Shown: piece after piece, positions 18,961-29,305 of the stretch | How positions within the stretch are numbered: the stretch's first letter is position 1 | Layout: each line of letters opens with the position of its first letter | Assembly: GCF_023702675.1 (NCBI RefSeq) | Contig: NZ_CP098478.1 | Location: forward strand, 496,001 to 560,000 | Length of the DNA: 64,000 nt | Direction: 5' to 3' | Source: Acinetobacter sp. C26M | Lineage (GTDB): Bacteria > Pseudomonadota > Gammaproteobacteria > Pseudomonadales > Moraxellaceae | Translations under genes and position numbers: made by a program | Notes under the pieces: generated by a model | Database searches by the model: none | Seen by the model: the letters and a program-made list of their open reading frames with translations, nothing else | Told to the model about the DNA's origin: nothing

Positions 18961-18980
18961 GATTATTGTATGAGTATTAT

Positions 18981-20507
18981 TTATGACGCAGCAGCATCAA
19001 CAACTGGGATTTTACCAATCTTAGCTTGCCAGATTTTTGGTGCAGTGGCATGGATTGAAGTACCATTTACATCAACTGCAACAGAAACAGGCATATCTTC
19101 AACTACGAATTTGTAGATTGCTTCCATACCTAAGTCTGCAAAAGCAACGACTTCAGCTTCACGGACTGCTTTAGACACGAGGTAAGCAGCACCACCAACG
19201 GCCATTAAGTAAGTTGCTTGATTGTCTTTGATCGCTTCAATTGCAGCAGGACCACGGTCTGCTTTACCAATCATGCCGAATAAGCCCGTTGCTTCTAAAA
19301 CTTGACGAGTGAACTTATCCATACGGGTTGCAGTGGTTGGGCCAGCAGGACCAACAACTTCATCGCCAACTGGATCGACTGGACCCACGTAGTAAATGAA
19401 TTTACCTTTTAGATCGACTGGAAGTTCTTCGCCATTATTTAACATGTCGACCATGCGCTTATGTGCAGCATCACGACCTGTATAAATCGTACCGTTCAAT
19501 AATAATGTATCGCCTGGCTTCCAAGCATTCATTTCTTCTTGAGTAATGGTATCAAGGTTTACACGTTTTGATTGAGAAGAATCCCACGTTACAGCAGGGT
19601 AGTCTTCAAGTTTTGGTGCTTGAATATGTGCAACGCCAGTACCATCTAACTGGAAGTGTGCGTGACGAGTCGCCGCACAGTTCGGAATCATACCCACTGG
19701 CTTACCTGCCGCATGACATGGGTAATCCTTGATTTTAATATCAAGTACTGTGGTTAAACCACCAAGACCTTGTGCGCCAATACCGAGTGCATTCACTTTC
19801 TCGAAGATCTCGATACGGAGTTCTTCCATTTTGCTTTGTGGGCCACGACGAAGTAATTCGTCCATGTTGATTTCTTCCATAAGTGCTTCTTTTGCAAGCA
19901 TCATGGCTTTTTCAGCAGTGCCACCGATACCAATGCCGAGCATACCTGGTGGACACCAACCTGCACCCATAGTTGGAACAGTTTTAAGTACCCAATCCAC
20001 GATTGAATCAGATGGGTTTAACATCGCAAGTTTAGATTTATTTTCTGAACCGCCACCCTTCGCTGCAACGGTAATATCAACTTTATTACCAGGAACGAGT
20101 TTGTAGTGAATCACGGCAGGCGTATTGTCTTTGGTATTTTTACGACCAAAAGCTGGATCTGCTAAAACAGAAGCACGGAGTACATTTGAGTTCTCTAGGT
20201 AACCTTGGCGTACACCTTCGTTTACAGCATCATCCAAGCTCATGGTTAAATCAAATTTAACATCTAAGCCGACTTCAAGGAAAACGTTAACGATCCCTGT
20301 ATCCTGACAAATTGGTCGGTGACCTTCAGCACACATACGTGAGTTGATAAGGATTTGGGCAATAGCATCTTTTGCAGCTTTGTTTTCTTCACGATCATAA
20401 GCACGGCTCATCGCTTGGATGAAGTCTTGTGGGTGATAGTAAGAAATAAACTGCAGGGCATCCTTGATTGATGTAATCAAGTCATCTTGTTTGATGATCG
20501 TTGTCAT
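18981..20507 (-). CDS. fumA: Fumarate hydratase, class I (iron-sulfur)
   Basis: Interconverts fumarate and L-malate in the citric acid cycle using a [4Fe-4S] cluster. It has 508 residues, and N-terminal alpha and C-terminal beta fumarase domains are fused in one chain. Cluster ligands are C67 (RPICQDTG), C185 (GAGWCPPG) and C277 (IPNCAATRH); their spacing matches characterised class I fumarases. The beta domain carries GPTTATRMDKF. The ATG follows AAGAGAAA. A TATAAT at 20548-20553 (minus strand) may be its -10 box. It stands alone. Confidence 0.94.
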   Translation of the reverse strand: MTTIIKQDDLITSIKDALQFISYYHPQDFIQAMSRAYDREENKAAKDAIAQILINSRMCAEGHRPICQDTGIVNVFLEVGLDVKFDLTMSLDDAVNEGVRQGYLENSNVLRASVLADPAFGRKNTKDNTPAVIHYKLVPGNKVDITVAAKGGGSENKSKLAMLNPSDSIVDWVLKTVPTMGAGWCPPGMLGIGIGGTAEKAMMLAKEALMEEINMDELLRRGPQSKMEELRIEIFEKVNALGIGAQGLGGLTTVLDIKIKDYPCHAAGKPVGMIPNCAATRHAHFQLDGTGVAHIQAPKLEDYPAVTWDSSQSKRVNLDTITQEEMNAWKPGDTLLLNGTIYTGRDAAHKRMVDMLNNGEELPVDLKGKFIYYVGPVDPVGDEVVGPAGPTTATRMDKFTRQVLEATGLFGMIGKADRGPAAIEAIKDNQATYLMAVGGAAYLVSKAVREAEVVAFADLGMEAIYKFVVEDMPVSVAVDVNGTSIHATAPKIWQAKIGKIPVVDAAAS

Positions 20508-20655
20508 ATCAAATTTCTCTTGAGCGGGCGATTAGCTGGCGGGCTAAATTATATGACAAAAAGGAATGAATGTGGGAGTTTTAGCTTAGATTTGGCTAAA
20601 GGTCTAAAGTAAGCCTTCGATCTAAATTGCATCAACAAAAGATGCGCTTTGGATT

Positions 20656-21516
20656 TTAGTTTTTTCTCAGTTGAGATGGACTATAGCCAAACTGTTTCTT
20701 AAAGCGATGGCTAAAATGGCTGCTTGAGCTAAAACCATATTGCACTGCGATCTCTGTCAGATTCACTGTGGTTTGTTCAAGTGCTTGATGAGCTCGTTCA
20801 AGTCTGCGTTGCATCACATATTGATGTGGTGGCATCTGCATCGATTGTTTAAACATATGCGCAAAATGATACTCGCTGAGTTGCGCTTGCTGAGCCAGAT
20901 CAGACAAGGTCAAACTCAAATGGAGATGTTGGTCAATCCATTCCAGTAACTGCTTAAGCACATAAGGGGAGAGTCCCCCTTTGACTTCAGGTGCTTGCCA
21001 TTGTGCATGACTGTAATTTTTGATCAGATGATTGAGTAATAATGTTGTTGCGGTACTCATCTGCAAATGGTTTTCACGATCTTGCCATGCACCATTGAGT
21101 AAAAAGTGCCGATAAATCATCGAAATTTGTGGGTCAGCCACAAAAATTTGTGGATTTAAGATGATTTGGCTGGGTTCGCGATCCCAGACTTGTTCTGCCA
21201 CACGTTGTAAGTGCTGTTCAGTATAGTAAAGATGTACAAAGGTGAGTGGATCACGTAGGTCCCAAGTCGACTCGAAATCTTGTGGCATCAGACACATGCG
21301 GTCAGGTCCACCGCCATTGTGCCAACCTTGCTGGGTCTTTTGATAGCTTTCATAACCACCCTGAATATACATACTCAAGGTATGGTGATTGCTACAGACA
21401 CTGACACGGTCTTGGTTATTTTGCCACATGGCCAACTGCATACCCGACCCCAGTTCTACCGAGTCGAGCAATTGCGCTTTATATTGCTGTAATTGATCTA
21501 GAATCTGATATTTCAT
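20656..21516 (-). CDS. AraC family transcriptional regulator
   Basis: DNA-binding regulator of 286 residues. The N-terminal half looks like a cupin-type ligand or dimerisation domain. The C-terminal ~100 residues carry two helix-turn-helix units, LTLSDLAQQAQLSEYHFAHM and VNLTEIAVQYGFSSSSHFSH, then RFKKQFGYSPSQLR, the AraC signature. It is divergent from an EamA exporter with a 183-base shared intergenic region, a layout that suggests it controls the exporter. The ligand is unknown. Confidence 0.92.
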   Translation of the reverse strand: MKYQILDQLQQYKAQLLDSVELGSGMQLAMWQNNQDRVSVCSNHHTLSMYIQGGYESYQKTQQGWHNGGGPDRMCLMPQDFESTWDLRDPLTFVHLYYTEQHLQRVAEQVWDREPSQIILNPQIFVADPQISMIYRHFLLNGAWQDRENHLQMSTATTLLLNHLIKNYSHAQWQAPEVKGGLSPYVLKQLLEWIDQHLHLSLTLSDLAQQAQLSEYHFAHMFKQSMQMPPHQYVMQRRLERAHQALEQTTVNLTEIAVQYGFSSSSHFSHRFKKQFGYSPSQLRKN

Positions 21517-21699
21517 CTTCTATACGCAGTGCCAAATATGATCCAGTTTAGTGTAGAACTTTCAGCCAGTTTTGTCATCTGGTCAAAAATTTCCTAGAAA
21601 AACGCAAGTCCATGATAATCACCGCAAGATGATGCAAGTAATGATTGCGATAAAACCAGCAAAATAGCTGTCGAGGTAATTGAGTTTGGTTTAAATGAT

Positions 21700-22605
21700 A
21701 TGAATGCGCTGTTATATGCTTTGGTTGTAGTGATCTGGGGCACAACATGGATTGCGATTAGTCTGCAGCAACAAAGTGGAATATCAGCCAGTGTCGCAGT
21801 GTTCTGGCGTTTTTTTATTTCTGCCATAGTGTTATTTGCTTTTGTCACTTTGAGTCGGAAGCTACAGAAATTGGCTGGCAAAGATCATCTGTTTTGTATG
21901 CTGCAAGCCTGTTGTATTTTTGGTTTTAACTTCGTCTGTTTTTATTATGCGGTGCAATATATTAGCAGCGGTTTAGAGGCTGTTATTTTCTCCATGGCCG
22001 TGATTTTCAATACTATCAACGCCAAATTATTCTTTGCACAGCAGGTATCGGCACGCTTTTATCCTGCGGCGTTATTAGGTGTACTCGGGATTATTGCCTT
22101 ATTTTGGCATGACGTGGTGGGTACCACTTTAAATCGCAATACATTGATCGGTATTGGACTGTGTATTCTGGGGACGTATGGTTTCTCTTTGGGCAATATG
22201 ATCAGTACGCGCCATCAAAAACATGGGTTGGATATTTTTACCACCAATGCCTACGGTATGTTGTATGGCTCATTGCTGATGGCGTTGATTTCATGGTTTA
22301 GACAGGATGAGTTTTTTCCAACTATGCAATTCAGCGCAGTCAGTGCTTTACTGTATTTAGCCATCTTTGGTTCAGTGATCGGTTTTACCGCCTATTTCTA
22401 TTTGGTCGGACGGATTGGTGCGGGTAAGGCAGCCTATAGCACTTTGTTATTTCCTTTGGTCGCACTGGTGATTTCGACGGTATGGGAAGGCTATCACTGG
22501 CAAATGAATGCGGTGATTGGGGTGATTTTGATCCTATGTGGTAATGCGATTTTCTTTGTGAAAGGGCCGCAGTTGAAAAGTATAGGTATTTCAAAACGCG
22601 CTTAA
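21700..22605 (+). CDS. EamA/DMT family transporter
   Basis: Inner-membrane permease of 301 residues with ten predicted helices and two EamA repeats. The start MNALLYALVVVIWGTTWIAI and mid-protein pattern (GIGLCILGTYGFSLGNM) are typical of drug/metabolite exporters. The second repeat includes YLAIFGSVIGFTAYFYL and GAGKAAYSTLLFPLVAL. It is divergent from the AraC regulator. The substrate (amino acid, metabolite or drug) cannot be read from sequence. Confidence 0.9.
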   Translation: MNALLYALVVVIWGTTWIAISLQQQSGISASVAVFWRFFISAIVLFAFVTLSRKLQKLAGKDHLFCMLQACCIFGFNFVCFYYAVQYISSGLEAVIFSMAVIFNTINAKLFFAQQVSARFYPAALLGVLGIIALFWHDVVGTTLNRNTLIGIGLCILGTYGFSLGNMISTRHQKHGLDIFTTNAYGMLYGSLLMALISWFRQDEFFPTMQFSAVSALLYLAIFGSVIGFTAYFYLVGRIGAGKAAYSTLLFPLVALVISTVWEGYHWQMNAVIGVILILCGNAIFFVKGPQLKSIGISKRA

Positions 22606-22623
22606 GAAAAAGCATAAATACAA

Positions 22624-22659
22624 AAAAGCCATCTCCTTGATAAAAAACAGATGGCTTTC
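22624..22659. terminator. Bidirectional terminator between EamA gene and pta
   Basis: An AAAGCCATCT / AGATGGCTTT stem with a 14-base loop lies between convergent genes and is flanked by A and T runs. Confidence 0.65.
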
Positions 22660-22680
22660 ATTCAGTACAACGAGGTGAAT

Positions 22681-24816
22681 TTAATCCTGTTGCTTAGCCT
22701 GAATCGCTGTCAGGGCAATGGTAAACACAATATCATCGACCAAAGCACCGCGAGACAAATCATTTACGGGCTTGTTTAAGCCTTGTAGCATTGGACCGAC
22801 ACTCACCACATTGGCCGCACGTTGTACTGCTTTATAGGTGGTATTACCTGTGTTTAGATCAGGGAAGATAAACACATTGGCTCGACCTGCAACTTGTGAG
22901 TCTGGCGCTTTTTGGCGACCTACGCTTTCAACAGAAGCAGCATCATATTGTAATGGTCCATCAATCAATAAGTCGGGGCGGCGCTGTTGTGCGATTTTGG
23001 TTGCCTCAGCAACTTTCTCAACATCTGCACCTGTACCTGAAGTGCCTGTTGAATAGCTGATCATGGCAATACGCGGATCAAGACCAAAGGCTTTGGCTGA
23101 ATCCGCAGACTGAATCGCAATCTCGGCAAGTTGTTCTGCATTTGGATCTGGATTGATCGCACAGTCACCATAGACATAGACTTCATCAGGCAGCAACATA
23201 AAGAAGATTGATGATACCAGTGAGTAGTTTGGTGCAGTTTTAATGAGTTGGAATGCAGGACGTACGGTGTTGGCAGTGGTATGAATCGCACCTGACACCA
23301 AACCATCCACTTGATCGAGTGCCAACATCATGGTGCCAAGTACCACTGTATCTTGCAGCTGTGCTTTGGCTTGTAGCGCATCAAGTTTACCTTTACGCAG
23401 TTCCACCATAGGTTCGATGTATTGGTCACGAATCGTATCTGGATCAATGATTTGTAAATCTTCGGGTAACTGAATACCGCGTGCTTTAGCCACTTCTGCA
23501 ACCGATTCAGGTTTTGCCAACAAAATACATTGCGCAATGCCACGGGTTTGACAGATGACAGCCGCTTGTACCGTACGTGGCTCATCACCCTCAGGCAGGA
23601 CAATACGTTTTTTCGCAGCAATTGATTTTTGTACTAACTCGTAACGGAATGCTGAAGGTGATAGGCGAGGATGCAAGTTGTTCTGGGTATGTTGATCGAG
23701 CCAATTGTTATCTAAATGACTTGAGACAAAACGCGTGACTTGCTCGGCACGTTCAGTATCATCAATTGGAATTTCATTGCCAAAGCGATGCAGCAGTTGT
23801 GCCGTTTCTAAAGTATCAAGTGGGGTGTGTAAAATCGGTAAACCCTGTTTGATCGCACTTTGGCAAAATTCGAGTACATTGCTTGCAGGCGCAGCTTGCT
23901 CGGTTAAAACCAAACCTGCTAGTGGTGTACCATTGCTGCTGGCAAGACTTGCAGCCAAGATCGCATCCGTTCGTTGTGATGCGCTAATAATCAATTCACC
24001 CGCAACAAATTTATGTAACTCAGACTCAATGTTTGATGCAATTAAACTGGTATGCAGAATACGACGTTGTTTGGCTTCACCTTGATACAACCATGTCCCA
24101 TTGATGATTGGGGCGATATCTAAACTACGTGGCACGCTGAGGGTATTACTGAATGGTACCAGTCCAATAATCGGGAGTTCATCGGTGCCCATAAAGCGGT
24201 TGTAGCGTTGTAATTCTAAGGCAAAAGCATCGATCTGTTGATCGAGACGCAAACTTGGATCAAGTGTTAGTGGAATTGCAGCAGTACCTTCTGGTAGTCC
24301 TTTGGTTCGCATAAACAACACGCCTGTAGTGCGTGCCGAGGCTGCTCCACCGAATTGACGTAAATGCGCATCGACTCTTTCTGCTGTTTTACGTGGATCA
24401 GCTAAATCTGCTGTGCTAACCAGTACTACTTGGGCATCGAGTGCTTGCGCGAGTGCGGCATTGATTTCACTGACAAAATGATCTTGTCCATTTGGAACCA
24501 AACCTTCAACAATAATCACATCATGATTAGCTGAAATTTGACGGTGTAGCGCAACGGCTTCCTCAAGCAATTCATCGGTTTCACCCAAGGCAATTAGTTG
24601 CGTCAGTCTTTCGTAAGTGATTGGCTCTGCAGATGAGTGCTGAAATAAATGACGATACAAGGTGGTGGTACGGTCAACAGTGGTATCTGCAATCTGTGAG
24701 TAGGGTTTTAAGAAACCGGCGTTAATCCCTTTACAATCTAGTGCGTAGATCATGCCTAAGCAGGCAGAGGTTAAACCAACACCTTCCCCTGTGGGAATGA
24801 GTAAAATCGTATTCAT
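22681..24816 (-). CDS. pta: Phosphate acetyltransferase
   Basis: Interconverts acetyl-CoA and acetyl phosphate; with AckA it links acetate to acetyl-CoA. It has 711 residues, the long form. The N-terminal P-loop-like domain begins MNTILLIPTGEGVGLTSACL, a DRTGG regulatory domain lies in the middle, and the C-terminal ~330 residues form the catalytic domain (RIVLPEGDEPRT, SYSTGTSGTG, QYDAASVESVGRQKAPDS). The ATG follows AAGG. It lies 29 bases after ackA and is co-transcribed with it. Confidence 0.96.
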   Translation of the reverse strand: MNTILLIPTGEGVGLTSACLGMIYALDCKGINAGFLKPYSQIADTTVDRTTTLYRHLFQHSSAEPITYERLTQLIALGETDELLEEAVALHRQISANHDVIIVEGLVPNGQDHFVSEINAALAQALDAQVVLVSTADLADPRKTAERVDAHLRQFGGAASARTTGVLFMRTKGLPEGTAAIPLTLDPSLRLDQQIDAFALELQRYNRFMGTDELPIIGLVPFSNTLSVPRSLDIAPIINGTWLYQGEAKQRRILHTSLIASNIESELHKFVAGELIISASQRTDAILAASLASSNGTPLAGLVLTEQAAPASNVLEFCQSAIKQGLPILHTPLDTLETAQLLHRFGNEIPIDDTERAEQVTRFVSSHLDNNWLDQHTQNNLHPRLSPSAFRYELVQKSIAAKKRIVLPEGDEPRTVQAAVICQTRGIAQCILLAKPESVAEVAKARGIQLPEDLQIIDPDTIRDQYIEPMVELRKGKLDALQAKAQLQDTVVLGTMMLALDQVDGLVSGAIHTTANTVRPAFQLIKTAPNYSLVSSIFFMLLPDEVYVYGDCAINPDPNAEQLAEIAIQSADSAKAFGLDPRIAMISYSTGTSGTGADVEKVAEATKIAQQRRPDLLIDGPLQYDAASVESVGRQKAPDSQVAGRANVFIFPDLNTGNTTYKAVQRAANVVSVGPMLQGLNKPVNDLSRGALVDDIVFTIALTAIQAKQQD

Positions 24817-24845
24817 AGTGACCTTAAATTCTTTTAATAGGTTGA

Positions 24846-26021
24846 TTAAGCTGTTGGTTCAAGCACTTGACGTGTTTCTTTGGCAATTCGACCTTCTTCA
24901 TCGGTTGGAATGACCCAAATTTGTGGGCCAGTACCATTGTCGATACGCCCTTCGCTACCGCGAGCCAAGGCATCATTTTTCTCTTTACTAAATTGAAAAC
25001 CGAAATGCGCTAAATAGCCTAAAGTCTTTTCACGGACATAAGCCGAGTTTTCACCAATGCCGCCTGTAAATACTAAACCATCAAGGTGGGGCAGACCGCA
25101 ACTCATTGCCGATAAAGATTTAGCAAGACGGTAGCAGAACACTTCAATGGCAAGGGTAGCACCATCATGACCATTTTCAGAGGCTTCAACCAAGGTACGC
25201 ATATCATTGGATAAACCAGACAAGCCCAATAAGCCACTTTCTTTATTCAGCATACTGTCAATTTTTTGGATATCCCAGCCGAGGTTACTGGCAAGGAACA
25301 AATGCAAACTCGGGTCGACATCACCACTACGCGTACCCATCACTACACCTTCAAGTGGTGTCATGCCCATAGAGGTATCGACGCTATGACCATTCCAGAC
25401 GGCACAAGTCGAACTACCATTGCCCAAGTGTGCACTGAGCCAGCCACCTTCATTTTTATGACCTGCCAATTCGCTGGCACGTTCAGTTACATATGCATGG
25501 CTAGTACCATGGAAACCATAACGACGAACTTGGTGCGCTGTATATAAAAATTGTGGCAGGGCATAGCGATAGGCGCGTTCGGGCATAGTTTGATGGAAGG
25601 CTGTATCGAATACAGCAACTTGAGGCAATTGAGGGAACAAGCGCATAGTTGCTTCAATTCCAATTAAATGCGCTGGATTGTGCAGTGGTGCAAGAGGTGT
25701 CGCTGCTTCAATACGCTCAACCAGTTCTGGCGTAAGTAATTCTGCTTTGGTGATGTCACCGCCGTGAACGACGCGGTGTCCAATCGCCTGCGGGTTATAG
25801 TTGGCTAAACGAGCCAATAATGTTTCAAGTGCTTTGGCGTGATCTGCATAAGGAATTGAAAGTTCCAGTGGTTCTCCACCAAGAGTGACCCCTTTAATAC
25901 GAGCATCTGCTGCGCCAAGGTTTTCTGCCAAACCATAAATACGGTCTTCACGTCGTTCCGAGATGAGCGCGTATTTGATTGATGATGAACCACAGTTAAT
26001 TACTAATACAGATATAGCCAC
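24846..26021 (-). CDS. ackA: Acetate kinase
   Basis: Phosphorylates acetate with ATP, or makes ATP from acetyl phosphate. It has 391 residues with the ASKHA-fold motifs [13 protein letters not shown] at the N-terminus, [18 protein letters not shown] and [13 protein letters not shown]. It starts with GTG ([10 protein letters not shown]), with AGGTG upstream. It is the first gene of the ackA-pta operon. The 295-base gap upstream of it is AT-rich and contains the proA terminator. Confidence 0.96.
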   Translation of the reverse strand: MAISVLVINCGSSSIKYALISERREDRIYGLAENLGAADARIKGVTLGGEPLELSIPYADHAKALETLLARLANYNPQAIGHRVVHGGDITKAELLTPELVERIEAATPLAPLHNPAHLIGIEATMRLFPQLPQVAVFDTAFHQTMPERAYRYALPQFLYTAHQVRRYGFHGTSHAYVTERASELAGHKNEGGWLSAHLGNGSSTCAVWNGHSVDTSMGMTPLEGVVMGTRSGDVDPSLHLFLASNLGWDIQKIDSMLNKESGLLGLSGLSNDMRTLVEASENGHDGATLAIEVFCYRLAKSLSAMSCGLPHLDGLVFTGGIGENSAYVREKTLGYLAHFGFQFSKEKNDALARGSEGRIDNGTGPQIWVIPTDEEGRIAKETRQVLEPTA

Positions 26022-26251
26022 GTTTGAACACCTAACAGATTTTAAATTTTATGATGAACACTTTGATTTTGCTGCAACACATGAGGCAGAAGAATCAAGC
26101 GCAATGTTTTAACATGGGATGTCGTATTGGCGAAGATAGACTTTAGCCTATACAACCCGTTTATAAATCAACCTATTTAGTATAGTTTGGAAATCAGCAG
26201 TTCTTTTAATTGATCTGTTGGTTTTATCATTATTTTTGTATGCAAATATAT

Positions 26252-26295
26252 AAAAACACGATAAAGATCAAATAAATGACCTTTATCGTGTTTCT
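26252..26295 (-). terminator. Terminator after proA
   Basis: A 13-bp perfect stem AAACACGATAAAG / CTTTATCGTGTTT with a 14-base loop, with T-rich sequence following on the minus strand. Confidence 0.75.
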
Positions 26296-26316
26296 GTGTT
26301 CAAATGCTCGATTTTG

Positions 26317-27582
26317 TTATTGGCGGATTTGACCGTCGCCAAAAACGATCCATTTTTGTGAAGTTAAGCCTTCTAGGCCAACGGGGCCACGGGCATGGAT
26401 TTTATCGGTTGAAATTCCGATTTCTGCCCCTAAACCATATTCAAAACCATCGGCAAAGCGAGTGGAGGCATTGATCATCACCGAACTTGAGTCAACACGC
26501 GCTAAAAACTCACGGGCTAGACTAAAGTTTTCAGTAATGATGGCATCGGTATGATGCGAACCATATTTATTAATATGTTCAATCGCTTCATCCATACCTG
26601 TGACCACTTTGACTGCCAGAATTGGCCCAAGATATTCGGTATACCAATCTTCCTCTGTTGCCGTTTTCACGGATACACCTAAAATACGCTGCGTTTCAGC
26701 ACAACCGCGTAATTCAACCTGTTTTTCAGCATAGAGTTCAGCAATGCGTGGCAAGAATTCCTCAGCAATCGCTTCATCGACCAATAAGGTTTCCATTGCA
26801 TTACACACGCCATAACGATGTGTTTTTGAATTGAGTGCAATCGGTAGTGCTTTCTGCAAATCCGCTTGAGCTTCAATAAACACATGGCAGTTGCCATCTA
26901 GGTGTTTAATGACAGGAATACGTGCTTCATTGCTGATGCGTTCAATCAAGCTTTTACCACCACGCGGCACAATTACATCTACAAATTCAGTCATGGTAAT
27001 CAAGTGACCCACTGCAGCACGATCAGGGGTATCAATCACTTGAACCGCATGTTCGGGTAAGCCGGAAACTTGTAGACCATGTTGAATCGCGGTTGCAATG
27101 GCTTTATTAGATTCAAGTGCTTCCGATCCACCACGTAAAATAATCGCGTTGCCAGATTTCAAAGCCAATGATGCCGCTTCAAGAGTAACGTTCGGTCTTG
27201 ACTCGTAGATCATGCCAATCACACCCAAAGGAACACGCATTTTTCCAAGTTGAATGCCTGATGGGCGATAAGCAAGGTCGGTAATTTCCCCAATCGGGTC
27301 AACCAAGGCAATTACATCTTTCAGACCTTGTAGCATACCTTTAAAACGAGCAGGCGTAAGTTCTAAACGATCGAGTAAAGCGCTGTCGAGTTGACGTTGG
27401 CGACCATTGTCCATATCAATTTGATTGGCTGCTAAAATTTGTGCCTGATTATTTTCCAAAGCCGTATAAATTGCAGACAAGGCATGATTTTTCAAATGAG
27501 TTGATGCACTGGTGAGTACACGAGACGCTTGACGTGCTTGAGTACCGACATGTTGCATATAATTTTGAATAGAGTCTTGCAT
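26317..27582 (-). CDS. proA: Gamma-glutamyl phosphate reductase
   Basis: NADPH-dependent reduction of glutamyl-5-phosphate to the semialdehyde in proline synthesis. From the chosen ATG (MQDSIQNYM) it has 421 residues, matching ProA. The frame is open 36 codons further upstream, but that extension is not ProA-like. The aldehyde-dehydrogenase-type fold has active-site Cys260 in [15 protein letters not shown], plus ESRPNVT and PRGGKSLIE. No strong ribosome site is visible. proB is not in the window, so proA stands alone. Confidence 0.95.
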   Translation of the reverse strand: MQDSIQNYMQHVGTQARQASRVLTSASTHLKNHALSAIYTALENNQAQILAANQIDMDNGRQRQLDSALLDRLELTPARFKGMLQGLKDVIALVDPIGEITDLAYRPSGIQLGKMRVPLGVIGMIYESRPNVTLEAASLALKSGNAIILRGGSEALESNKAIATAIQHGLQVSGLPEHAVQVIDTPDRAAVGHLITMTEFVDVIVPRGGKSLIERISNEARIPVIKHLDGNCHVFIEAQADLQKALPIALNSKTHRYGVCNAMETLLVDEAIAEEFLPRIAELYAEKQVELRGCAETQRILGVSVKTATEEDWYTEYLGPILAVKVVTGMDEAIEHINKYGSHHTDAIITENFSLAREFLARVDSSSVMINASTRFADGFEYGLGAEIGISTDKIHARGPVGLEGLTSQKWIVFGDGQIRQ

Positions 27583-27846
27583 AGCAGTTTGATATTTGCA
27601 TGTATTTATAAAGATAGTAACAGTCAACGGCTGAACAATGAATAGGCTGAACTGACAATTCAAAAAATTATGAAGCGTTAATTGGCGCAAAAGTTTTTAT
27701 TTTAGTGCGATGAAGATATTGAATTTAAAGCTGAGATTACATATTTTGCAAAAGATTAATGTTCTAAACAAGATAAGTGGTTAAGGAAATGATTGCGTAT
27801 AAAACGTGCATATGTATAGAATGAAAAAGTATAGGATAAATGTAAT

Positions 27847-27865
27847 ACAAATTTTATAAATTTGT
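27847..27865. promoter_or_regulatory. Palindrome upstream of the hydrolase-PilZ gene
   Basis: Arms ACAAATTT and AAATTTGT flank TAT, 71 bases before the ATG at 27937. It could be an operator; AT-rich palindromes can also arise by chance. Otherwise 27583-27936 is AT-rich with no credible ORF. Confidence 0.25.
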
Positions 27866-27936
27866 TAACTTGCAAGTAGAAATCGCTGAAAATGAGATTC
27901 TTGCAACAAAAAAATAAACAAGGATGGAGGAAGGAC

Positions 27937-29250
27937 ATGAATTCCATTATCCAAATGGACTCGGATATAAATCATACCTACACAGGCTTTGGTTTTTTCG
28001 ACATTTACAATAAAAACAGTTTTAAACAACCTGCGCGTACCACGTGGATTGATGGTTGGAAAATTGAATATATGGCAATTGCAGATCCGAAAACGATCTA
28101 CAACACGCCGATTGTAATTGTCGGGGGCGCTTTTCAAAATTTTAACTCTTATAAGTATTGTGTTGAGCAACTCTTTGAGAGTGGTCCTGTTATTTTAATC
28201 GATTTACCATCAATGGGTGCGAATCAACAGATTCGTAATGTTGATACGGGTGAATCTGCTGGAATTCTGGAACTGCCTCATTTATCTAAAATGCTCGGTC
28301 AATGGCTGGATATTGTTGGAATCGATAAAGTTTCAATGATGGGTATGTCATTAGGTTCGGTGGTTGCATCTTCATTTGCGGATCAACGCCCTGAGCTAAT
28401 TGATCGTATGGTGCTGATGGGCGTCATGCAAAAAACCCGTAAAAGTTGGCGGATGTTGCTGGAAGAATCGCTACATCTAATGCGTGAAGACCGTATGGAA
28501 GAGTTTGGTCAGGCGGTTATTCTGTATCTGGTCAACCATGCCAAACTTGATAAAACCCGTATGTCTCCAACAGCGAAACGTTTGTTTTTTAGACAGATGG
28601 CGGAGTTTAGTGCAACTGAACGTGAGCGTTATGAAATCAACTGCAACCGTTTACTGCGTTTAAGTGATGTTCCTGTACCACAATGCAAAACATTGGTCGC
28701 GGCAGGGCAGTATGACAGTTTTACTTTACCGCACGAAAATGCTGATTTTGCTTTGCAATGTAAAGATATGCAGTTTGCTTTAATTGCCAATGCAGATCAT
28801 GTGCCGCAATTACAACGTCGTAAAGAAACGATGAATTTGTTTACCACCTTTTTAAAGGGAGAGCCGATCGACAATCTAGATGGCATTATTCCAATGACGC
28901 GTGAACAAATGCAGCAGATCGAGCGTCGTGGTGAAGAGCGTATTGCGGTATTAGAGCCTGAAAGCAAATTATCGCACCGTCATCTCGAAACTGAAGCTAA
29001 TGTGAAGATCGTCGATATCACTTACTTTGGGGTGTATTTAAAACTTCACAATGTTGAACAGCTTAATTTTATCAATCAACATCCACGTGATTTAGCACTA
29101 CATTTAGCAGATGAAGAAGGTGAGTTTAAAATTGAATGTTTAATCTTTGATGCAACTGAGCAAGGACTGCGCATCTTGTTTAAACATGGTAGTTTTGATA
29201 TCGCAGAGCGTTTGACTCGTTTTATTCAACGTCAAAAGCCAACTGAATAA
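27937..29250 (+). CDS. Alpha/beta hydrolase with C-terminal PilZ-like domain
   Basis: A 437-residue protein of two parts. Residues ~40-310 form an alpha/beta hydrolase fold with nucleophile elbow GMSLGS (S138), candidate acid D260 (AAGQYDSF) and His288 (NADHVP). Residues ~328-435 resemble a PilZ domain: RGEER (331-335) fits RxxxR, and DITYFG (360-365) fits the D/NxSxxG element with Thr for Ser. If real, c-di-GMP could control an esterase or lipase-like activity. The start at 27937 has an excellent GGAGGAAGG site; the frame is open 15 codons upstream without one. A bidirectional terminator follows. Hydrolase assignment is solid; the PilZ reading is inference. Confidence 0.8.
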   Translation: MNSIIQMDSDINHTYTGFGFFDIYNKNSFKQPARTTWIDGWKIEYMAIADPKTIYNTPIVIVGGAFQNFNSYKYCVEQLFESGPVILIDLPSMGANQQIRNVDTGESAGILELPHLSKMLGQWLDIVGIDKVSMMGMSLGSVVASSFADQRPELIDRMVLMGVMQKTRKSWRMLLEESLHLMREDRMEEFGQAVILYLVNHAKLDKTRMSPTAKRLFFRQMAEFSATERERYEINCNRLLRLSDVPVPQCKTLVAAGQYDSFTLPHENADFALQCKDMQFALIANADHVPQLQRRKETMNLFTTFLKGEPIDNLDGIIPMTREQMQQIERRGEERIAVLEPESKLSHRHLETEANVKIVDITYFGVYLKLHNVEQLNFINQHPRDLALHLADEEGEFKIECLIFDATEQGLRILFKHGSFDIAERLTRFIQRQKPTE

Positions 29251-29267
29251 CGAGTATTCCAAAATAA

Positions 29268-29294
29268 AAAAAAGTGGCAATTTGCCACTTTTCT
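29268..29294. terminator. Bidirectional terminator
   Basis: An AAGTGGC / GCCACTT stem with flanking A and T runs lies between the convergent hydrolase and methyltransferase genes. Confidence 0.75.
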
Positions 29295-29305
29295 TTTGGG
29301 GAGTT

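Noticed and set aside
27583..27690. N-terminal extension of proA
   Set aside because: The 36 extra residues are hydrophobic/polar filler not found in ProA, whose normal N-terminus starts at 27582.
27865..28170. 101-codon minus-strand ORF opposite the hydrolase start
   Set aside because: The plus strand has a strong ribosome site and a recognisable fold; this frame has neither.
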